In this document: positions 56,700 through 64,000 of the stretch, in pieces
How positions within the stretch are numbered: the first letter of the stretch is position 1
Layout of the letters: each line of letters opens with the position of its first letter
Made by a program: the position numbers and the translations under genes
Assembly: GCA_038049695.1 (NCBI GenBank)
Contig: CP142452.1
Coordinates: 32,476,501-32,540,500 of the forward strand
DNA from: Cinnamomum chago
Lineage: Eukaryota; Streptophyta; Magnoliopsida; Laurales; Lauraceae
Direction of reading: 5' to 3'
DNA: 64,000 bases
Notes under the pieces: generated by a model
What the model saw: only the letters and a program-made list of their open reading frames with translations
What the model was told of the DNA's origin: nothing
The model's database searches: none

Positions 56700-57535
56700 A
56701 GTGTCGGTGAGGATCATGAGGGATTCACCTTCAACTGCATGGTAGATCTCTAAGTCTTCTATCGCAGTTGCAACCTCTTTCTCTTTAGAATCATCTGAAG
56801 TATTAGGCTCATCACTTTCATTCTCAATGAAGTGGAGGCGTTTTGGACATTCTGCTGCACGATGCCCTTGTTGTTTACAATTAAAGCATGTGAGTCTTTG
56901 TTGATCTTCGGGCTTGTTCAAAACTTTCTCCGACGATGTACTCGGTTTAGAACCTGCAATGGAGGAATTCTTTTGCACAACCCATTGAGCTGCATTAAGT
57001 TTTTGGGCTTGATGATTTGCAACTCCCTCAGCTTTGATAGCATGCTGAATAATCTCATCAACATTATCAAAATGCTTGAATGCGAAGATATCTTGAATGT
57101 CAAGTGTAAGCCCATTAAAGTATCTGTCAACTAAGACCTCATCATCTTCATTCAAACCACAGCGGGCTTGCACGGTCATAAACTCCTCAGAATACTCAAC
57201 AAATGTCTTAGATCATTGTTTCAAGTATTGGAAATGTGAACGCAGATCTCTGGAGTAATTGACGGGGCAAGAATTTTTGTTTCAACAAATTTTTCATCTC
57301 GGCCCACGTGTCAACAGGGTCAATTTGTTGGTATCTCCTCTTTTGCAACTCGGCCCACCATATCGCAGCATAATTGCAAAATCGAGTTGCCACCAAGGTA
57401 ATCTTATGACCATCTAGCATTGGTTTATGAGCAAAAATATTCTCAACACACACTAACCAATCCAAGAATTCATCTAGCTTCAATTTTCCATCATATTCGG
57501 GAATCACGAGTTTAATACCCAAATCTCGATCAACA
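56700..57535 (-). pseudogene. Gag central and C-terminal region with CCHC knuckle
   Basis: LGIKLVIPEYDGKLKLDEF and the following segment (57522-57208) continue, after a frame break near 57190, into a second open stretch with DEIIQHAIKAEGVANH and the zinc knuckle CFNCKQQGHRAAEC (near 56847-56890). Knuckles of this type bind the element RNA during packaging. The N-terminal gag part lies at 63198-62953 beyond the copia insertion, and the frame matches across the insertion point. Confidence 0.82.
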
Positions 57536-57540
57536 TTTAC

Positions 57541-57828
57541 TATTAGATTGAGAAGAAAGAGAAGAAAGAAGTTTGGAGAGAACGTGATCCATCCTTGGAT
57601 GATCCACTGCTCTATTTATAATCATGTTAGACCTTAATCAAGGCACTAATTATGTCAAGTGTACAAATTAGAATCTAAAAGAATAGAAAGAATCAATCCT
57701 AATCTATACAAGGAATACAATCAGAAAGAAATCAGGGAATACAATATCTACACAATCTTTGACACAAAATCAACCCACGTGAGTGGGATGCTGAAATGGG
57801 CCTTGGGCCTGCCTTGTTATCTTCTACA
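57541..57828 (-). repeat. 3' LTR of the copia element
   Basis: 288 bp, with no difference from the 5' LTR that I could find by eye. Confidence 0.93.
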
Positions 57829-59323
57829 CTCCCCCTCAAATTGATGTGGTAGGACAGAAAACATCAATTTGCTAGTAAGATCTTGATGACGTGGTCTGGG
57901 GAGAGCTTTTGTGAAGATATCTGCCAGCTGGTTAAGAGTAGAGACGTGAGGCAGAGTGATCTTCTCAGTAACAACATGTTGGCGGATGAAGTGACAATCA
58001 ATCTCAATGTGCTTTGTTCTTTCATGAAAGACTGGATTGTTAGCAATCCTGGTAGCACTGGTATTGTCCCCATGAAGAGGTGTAGACCTACCAACGTGGA
58101 CACCTAATTCACAGAGAAGACGGCGTAGCCAGATGATTTCAGCACTAGCAGACGACATCGTGCGATATTCGGCCTCCGCAGAAGACTTGGAAACTGTAGT
58201 TTGCTTCTTGCACTTCCACGAAATCAGAGAATCCCCAAGAAACATACACCAGCCAGTGGTGGATCGCCGAGAATCAGGGCAACTAGCCCAGTCGGCATCC
58301 GCATAAGCCGAGAGGCGCAGAGAAGAGCTAGAAGGGTAGAAGAGACCATGGTTAAGAGTGCCTTTAACATAGCGGAGTATGCGCAAAGCAGCAGCAAGGT
58401 GGGGTTTGTGAGGATTGCTCATAAACTGGCTAACCGTATGAACTGCATGAGAAATATCAGGCCGAGTCATAGTTAAGTAGAGCAAACTCCCAACTATCCG
58501 CCGGAACACAGAGGGATCTTCCAGAGGAGGACCATCATCCATACTGAGTTTGCTGTTAAGTTCTGTAGGCTTATCAAAAGTGTGAGCATCGCCAAGTCTT
58601 GCCGAAGTGATCAAATCGGTAGCATATTTACGCTGATGAACCCGAATGCCTGATTTGTTACGCAAAAACTCAAGCCCCAGAAAGTAGGTGAGAGGACCAA
58701 GATCCTTCATCCGGAAGTGGCGAGTGAGATGGTGTTTGAGATCTGTAATGCCAGTAGTATCATTGCCACTGATGATCATATCATCAACATAGACCAAAAG
58801 GAATGTGTAGCCCTTTGGTGTCCATCGAAGAAATAGGGAGCTATCAGAATGACTGACAAAAGCCGGCTTGAAGTATTGCAGCCCGGAATTTATCAAACCA
58901 AGCCCTGGGAGCCTGCTTGAGGCCATAAAGAGATTTCCGCAATTTGCAAACATGCTGAGGAGGACAACCATATCCCGGAGGGGGTTTTAAGTAGACAGTC
59001 TCTTTCAACTCGCCATGAAGAAAGGCATTTTTGACATCCATTTGCCATAGAGGCCAGTTGCAGGCTGCAGCAACACAAAGAAGAGTACGAACAGTGGTCA
59101 TTTTGGCCACTGGTGCAAATGTCTCTTCATAGTCAATGCCATACTCCTGCTTGTAACCCTGCGCAACCAATCTGGCTTTGTAGCGATCAAGACTCCCATC
59201 CGAGTTAACTTTTACAGAGTAGATCCATTTGCTGCCAATCACAGAGGCTTTTGCAGGAGTCGGTACCAAGTCCCATGTCTGGTTTGCTTCAAGAGCGAGC
59301 AATTCCTCATTCATAGCATCCTG
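57829..59323 (-). pseudogene. Copia reverse transcriptase and RNase H region
   Basis: [40 protein letters not shown] and [16 protein letters not shown] (59314-58844) are followed, after a frameshift near 58860, by the catalytic LVYVDDMIISG, the MTRPDISHAV segment and the RNase H ADADWASCPDSRRSTTG (58971-57829). The catalytic Asp pair is intact; only the frame is interrupted. Confidence 0.88.
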
Positions 59324-61205
59324 CTAGTAAGCTATTTTGGAGGCCTGTGAATATGAAGTGGGGATAGGAGCACTATCTAAAGATGAAAAGAGAGCAGGAA
59401 ATCCATAACGGTCAGGGGCAACAGATGGACGACTAGAGCGTCGCAGAGAGATGGTATTGTCAAAAGGAGCATTATTACCTGCCGGTTCAGAAGGCGTCAC
59501 TGGGAGAGGATTAGGAGAGGGAGTCACCACAGGAGGAACCGTGTTGCGCCGGACATAGACTTTGGGAACAGAGGATGGAGAAGCCGATTTCTGAAAATGT
59601 GGGAAATAGGACACAGCAATAGGATGATGATCCAAGCGTAAAGAAAAGAAAGGAATCTGTTCCAAGAAGATCACATTGCGAGATATGCGCATGCGTTTCT
59701 CGAACTGATCATAACACAGAAAACCTTTGTGCTCATTACTGTAGCCAAGAAAAACACACTTGGCCGCCTGTGGTGATAACTTAGAGCGCTCAGTAGGAGG
59801 AAGATGAACAAAGCACAAGCAACCAAAAACACGTAAGTGAGAGTATGAAGGGGTACTACCAAAAAGAACTCCGTAAGGAGTAGTCTTTCCTAGAACAGTA
59901 CTGGGAAGACGGTTAATAAGATACACAGCAGTTTGAGCTGCATCACACCAAAATTTGGGAGGGACTAAGGATGCAATTAAAAGAGTACGAACAGTTCCAA
60001 GAATATGTCGGTTCTTCCTTTCTGCAATTCCATTTTGCTGAGGGGTATGCGGACAAGATTTTTGATGAAGAATGCCTTTATCAGAAAGGAAGGCAGAGAA
60101 TTCATGAGACATATATTCTCCACCAAAATCTGATCTAAGAATCTTGATAGCTTTCTGAAATTGGGTTTGGACCATGTTATAAAATTTTTGAAAAATGGAG
60201 AAGATTTCAGATTTCAAGCGCATAAAGTAAATCCAAGTGTATCGAGAATGGTCATCGATAAAGGTCACATAGTACTGAAATCCCGTCCTACTCAAGATAG
60301 GAGCAATACCCCAAACATCAGAATGAATAATGTCAAATGATGCTAATGCACGAGAATTATGAACAGGAAAAGGCAAAATGTGACTTTTACTTAAGCAACA
60401 AGTTTCACATTTTGATTGAGAGAAAGAAGACATCATTTTATTATCAATTTTAGAATCCAAACAACCAATCTTAAATAAGGAAAGCAAATGGGCATTGTTT
60501 ACATGACCAAGACGGTTATGCCAAACAGTCCACAATTTATTGAAATTTTGAGAAGAAGAGGAAGCAATGAAAGAATGATGTCCAATGTCCAGCAAGAACA
60601 GGCGTCCATGTTTACTCCCCGTCGCGATCACCTTCCCAGTTTGTCGCCCCTGTATAACACAACCAGAAGAAGAAAAGTGAACAAGATAGCCATCATCAAT
60701 AAGTTGTCCTACAGAAAGTAAATTGGCTGATAATTTTGGAACAAAGTAAACATTGGGAAGGGTGATGGATTGGCCAGAGACACTAGATAAGGTAATCGTA
60801 CCAACTCCAGAAATGAGTAGTTGATCACCATTAGCCGTGGTTATTCTCTCTTTTCCAACGTAAGGGTGGGAATCTGTAAAACTATGTTCTACAGATGTCA
60901 TGTGATTGGAAGCTCCTGAATCTAAGAACCATGTGGATGAGGTGATAGGAGAAGAAAGAGAGGCAGAAGAATGGAATGCAGGAAAAGCTATAGAGGAATG
61001 AGTTTGATACCGACCACCAGAAAATCCCATAGACGCATAAGCAGAAGTAACTGTGTTTTGGATCAGCTCTTGAATCTGGGCTGGAGTCATGGATATAGCC
61101 CCGGATGAAGTGCTTCCTGTATCAGATAAGGGTGCTTGAGCCTGAAATGTTGCAGGAATGTTCTGTCGGGGCATATTAGAGGGAGGCTTCTTAGGCTGTC
61201 TCATT
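59324..61205 (-). pseudogene. Copia protease and integrase region
   Basis: It contains the protease motif WFLDSGASNHMT, the GAG-pre-integrase HNRLGHVNNAHLL with CETCCLSKSH, the integrase core with DIIHSDVWG and RSDFGGEYMS (the usual RSDNGGE has Phe for Asn here), and the QNGIAERKNRH segment. It ends at an in-frame TAG where a Trp codon is usual. The ORF open upstream of 61205 in this frame is a shadow of gag. Confidence 0.88.
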
Positions 61206-62027
61206 CCGTCGCTGTAGGCTGCGACAGTCCTCAATAAGGTGACCAGTCCATTTGCAATATCTACAAACCAATTTCTTACGACAATTTTTGGCAATATGTC
61301 CGAAGCCTTTGCATTCGTAACATTGAGTCTGCTTCGGAGTTGGGGTTGCCAGAAGAGCCGAGTCAGCGGGAAGAGGTGCAAGGAAGGCTTTTGGTTCTTC
61401 CAGAATAGTACGCTGGGAGGTGAGACGAAGTTCTTCGCGAAGGACCTCTTGAAAGCAGGTATCAAGATTAGCAGAATTTTCACTATTCATGAGAGCCGAC
61501 CTGAAAGATTCAAATTCGGGTCGTAGATTCATAAGAAACTGGCTAATATGAGTTTCTTCTTGCAACTTGAGAGCTTCAGATAGAAATCCGGAAGAGACTG
61601 TTTGGATCAACATGGAATCTCTTTCAGTCCATAGGGTGAGGAAACCATTAAAGTATTCCTGCACAGATCTATCCCCTTGAGTATACTTTGCAATTTCACT
61701 ATCCAAGTGAAACTTCCGGGCTTTATTTGTTTGATGATAGACTTTCTTGAGATGAGCCCACATATCAGCAGCAGTGGTGTAGGCTTGAAGAGCCACAGCA
61801 AGAGATGGATCAATGGAGTTAAGGATCCATGTGATCACTTTAGCGTTTTCTTTGGACCAAGTGGCTAAGTTTTTGGAATCAGTGGTACTTGTAGGTTTTG
61901 GTTTAGTGATCGACCCATCAAGATAACCAAAAAGCCCTTGTCCTTCAACAAAGTTCTTTAAATGGAAAGACCAGGACATATAATTCTGCCCGTTAAATTT
62001 GATCGGGATAACATCATACTTTTCCAT
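61191..62027 (-). pseudogene. Copia gag with zinc knuckle
   Basis: An ATG-started frame of 278 codons begins MEKYDVIPIKFNGQNYMSWS and has the UBN2-type gag features (W-x-HLK, SVQEYFNGFLTLW), ending in two knuckles, CYECKGFGHIAKNC and CRYCKWTGHLIEDC. The frame stops shortly after the second knuckle; the polyprotein continues in a different frame from about 61205, so a one-base indel is likely. Confidence 0.88.
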
Positions 62028-62659
62028 GGCACAGTGTAGACAAGAAAAAAAGACAGTAGCAGTTTGAAGAAGAAAGCAACCAGCAGCAGGTCACTAGTAG
62101 TTAGAAAGGAGTCCAAACAATCCCCAAATCCAAGACAGCACTTCAATAGTAGTGGATGATGCTTCCAGTCATACACAGCACACACAGGTGCAATTTTCCC
62201 AAAAATTCAACCCAGAAACAGTCCAGACGAACTGGATTTGAATGGCTGGATCCCTTCGTGGGACCCACAGATAGATCTGATGGATAATCAGATGAGAGGC
62301 TAGAAACCAGGATCAAAATCCTTTTCCAGCAGTGAAGGTCGCATCAAAATCCATTCAGAATCGAGGATTTTGTGCGGCTGTGATGAAAACTATTTCAGAA
62401 AGTTGAATAATCACAAGATTGATCAAAAGACCTACCTCTGATCTCTGAAAAATTCTGGAAAAATCTCCAAAAAGACAAGAGGAGATGGGCGACCAAGGCT
62501 GGAGGGAGACTTGTGGATTTTGTGATGATCGCAGGTGGGCCACTATGATCACGTTGAGAAAACAATGAGTTTTCACCCACGTTTTGCTTCTAAAAGATAC
62601 AGATATGTGATCTGTATTGCTGTAGATGATGTCTCCAAGAGATTATGGCTCTGATACCA

Positions 62660-62947
62660 TATTAGATTGAGAAGAAAGAGAAGAAAGAAGTTTGGAGAGA
62701 ACGTGATCCATCCTTGGATGATCCACTGCTCTATTTATAATCATGTTAGACCTTAATCAAGGCACTAATTATGTCAAGTGTACAAATTAGAATCTAAAAG
62801 AATAGAAAGAATCAATCCTAATCTATACAAGGAATACAATCAGAAAGAAATCAGGGAATACAATATCTACACAATCTTTGACACAAAATCAACCCACGTG
62901 AGTGGGATGCTGAAATGGGCCTTGGGCCTGCCTTGTTATCTTCTACA
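62660..62947 (-). repeat. 5' LTR of the copia element
   Basis: 288 bp, adjoining the primer site at 62647-62659 (ggctctgatacca on the plus strand). The LTR ends in TA rather than CA next to the primer site. Confidence 0.93.
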
Positions 62948-62952
62948 TTTAC

Positions 62953-63198
62953 GACGTGTGGGTCTTGTTGATTCCGATTATGTCCTCCATCATCCCGATG
63001 GTTGTCTTCACGCCGATTAGTTTCCAAATTTGTTAATCGGGTTTCAATCCTATCAAGAGTCGCTTGCATTTGAACTTGCATCTGAGCCACTGTTGCGGAT
63101 AGTTGATTAACAGTGATCGATAATTGTGCAACGGTTCCCCTCAAATCATCATCATTGTGAGAGGAAGACTCCGCGTCAACCTGCTTTTTAGGAGGCAT
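62953..63198 (-). pseudogene. Gag N-terminus with coiled-coil, cut off by copia insertion
   Basis: The ATG-started frame opens MPPKKQVDAESSSHNDDDL and then has heptad-like LRGTVAQLSITVNQLSATVA, likely a coiled coil for gag multimerisation. It is interrupted at the copia target site TTTAC. Confidence 0.8.
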
Positions 63199-63749
63199 CT
63201 GTGGTTAATACAATTGAAAATTTGTGACTGACCTGATTTGTAAATCTGACTTCCACGATCACGTAGGTGAAAACTAATCGAAAGTCCGACCTCTTATTGC
63301 TTCGATATCGCATAAACAATGAGCCGTTGATTGGGCAAAAATAACTATTGACCAGATTATGCTGTGTGGGCTGGACTGTTCGGGTCGAACTTGATCTTAC
63401 CTGACCCGAATCGAAAAGCAGGCCCAAAGAGCTTTTGTTTTGCATCGTGGTTTGTGTATGGTGTTTTATGAAGTGGGAGGGTAACTGCTTTGGTGGATTG
63501 GGATGGCAGATGGTAATGGTGAGACTTTGTGCGATGGGAACGAGGGGGAAGATGGGTGATCGGATGATGGTTCTGGAGGATCCGGCTGAATGGGTTGCTA
63601 GGAATCTTTGGCAGCTGCTGGGGCTGGATTGGCATCCGGCAACGGGAGGGTGACGTGGAAGATGAACTGGATAAACGGAAGGGTGGGGATGGACGATGGA
63701 TAAGGGTAATCACACCGACGATCAGGGATCGTTCGTCTCTGATACCAAT

Positions 63750-64000
63750 TAATGCAACCGAAGGCTAGGATGCAAGTGCTAGGGCACAATTAGGGGTTCC
63801 CACTGGAACAATCACTTGATGAAGACAACTATCCACGATAAACCCACGCAGGGAAATTTTATTAACTCCAATCACTACCTGAGATCATTGATATCTACAA
63901 TATTTATAATGAAAGAAACTTACTGGCTAAGAAAGCATTCCAATCAAACTAAGAAACAAGAATAAAATCCTTTCCAAATTAGAAACCTAATTCTAAATAC
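63750..64000 (-). repeat. 5' LTR of the nested gag-protease element, partial
   Basis: The first 251 bp match the 55077 LTR. The end and the target duplication lie outside the window; the candidate duplication at the other side would be agaac (55072-55076). Confidence 0.85.

Larger units (their letters stand above)
57541..62947 (-). mobile_element. Young Ty1/copia retrotransposon, 5.4 kb
   Basis: Two 288-bp LTRs (57541-57828, 62660-62947) appear identical by eye and are flanked by a perfect 5-bp duplication TTTAC (57536-57540, 62948-62952). Read on the minus strand the LTR is TGTAGAAG...CTAATA, directly followed by the primer site TGGTATCAGAGCC; the purine tract TTTGAGGGGGAG precedes the 3' LTR. 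The polyprotein order is gag, protease, integrase, RT, RNase H, as in copia. The coding frame is broken by frameshifts near 61200 and 58860 and a TAG at about 59325, in spite of the identical LTRs. Confidence 0.93.
55077..64000 (-). mobile_element. Gag-protease LTR retrotransposon (second copy), nested and running off the window
   Basis: The 3' LTR is 55077-55449 (TGATGCAACC...TGCATCA); the 5' LTR begins at 63750 (TAATGCAACC) and leaves the window. Read on the minus strand: primer site (63735-63747, next to an AT spacer), C-rich leader, gag start (63198-62953), gag continuation (57535-56700) with a CCHC knuckle, protease-like segment (56012-55450), and a purine tract at 55450-55464. It lacks RT and integrase. 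It was later hit by a copia element (57541-62947) and a hAT element (55989-56691). Without those inserts it would be about the size of the copy at 36016. Confidence 0.88.

Noticed and set aside
52931..64000. Search for the remaining C-terminal exons of SEC10
   Set aside because: No conserved C-terminal block of the family was found on the + strand; the whole stretch is explained by repeats, so the exons are assumed to lie beyond 64000.

Overview
This is a stretch of a large, repeat-rich plant nuclear genome. The evidence is a single split gene with plant-type GT-AG introns, plant LTR retrotransposons primed from initiator tRNA-Met (TGGTATCAGAGCC), Au-like SINEs, hAT elements with 8-bp target duplications, and L1 and RTE LINEs. 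The species cannot be read from the sequence. Introns of several kilobases in a housekeeping gene suggest a woody angiosperm with long introns (magnoliid or early-diverging eudicot type), but that is only a guess.

One protein-coding gene was found: the exocyst subunit SEC10, on the + strand. Eighteen coding exons (14581-52930) were placed by hand. All are flanked by GT...AG and join in phase into 671 codons of a protein that usually has about 820-840. The last ~160 residues are not in the window, so intron 18 runs off the right edge. Six introns are large (1, 3, 8, 12, 13, 18) and hold nearly all of the mobile DNA; most of the others are 77-170 bp. The ATG is directly preceded by a splice acceptor, so there is at least one 5'-UTR intron. 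Candidate 5'-UTR exons lie at about 3622-3797 and 6730-6881.

Region by region: 1-14580 is the upstream region and probable 5'-UTR intron, with hAT-type elements, an orphan exon resembling a CIPK-type kinase (7493-7555), and an LTR element whose two LTRs face each other as an inverted repeat (10350-13094), itself split by a hAT element. Intron 1 holds a degraded antisense L1 LINE (14983-23285) carrying a 2.9-kb solo LTR and a second LINE tail. Intron 3 holds a tRNA-like SINE and a 3.26-kb gag-only LTR element. Intron 8 holds an Au-like SINE, an RTE LINE and a 3.36-kb gag-protease LTR element. Intron 12 holds two small hAT elements and a tandem duplication. Intron 13 holds copia debris. Intron 18 holds a nest: RTE, L1 and copia fragments, then a gag-protease LTR element (55077 to beyond the edge) hit by a hAT element and by a young copia element (57541-62947) whose two LTRs look identical.

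The most notable theme is a set of LTR elements that share TGATGC...GCATCA-type LTR ends, an AT spacer before the tRNA-Met primer site and a C-rich, G-poor leader. The two complete ones and the edge-truncated one carry only gag or gag plus protease, with no reverse transcriptase or integrase. They look like a non-autonomous family of the TR-GAG kind, and one copy has been turned into a palindrome. No CRISPR array, structural RNA gene, organelle insert or operon-like system was seen.
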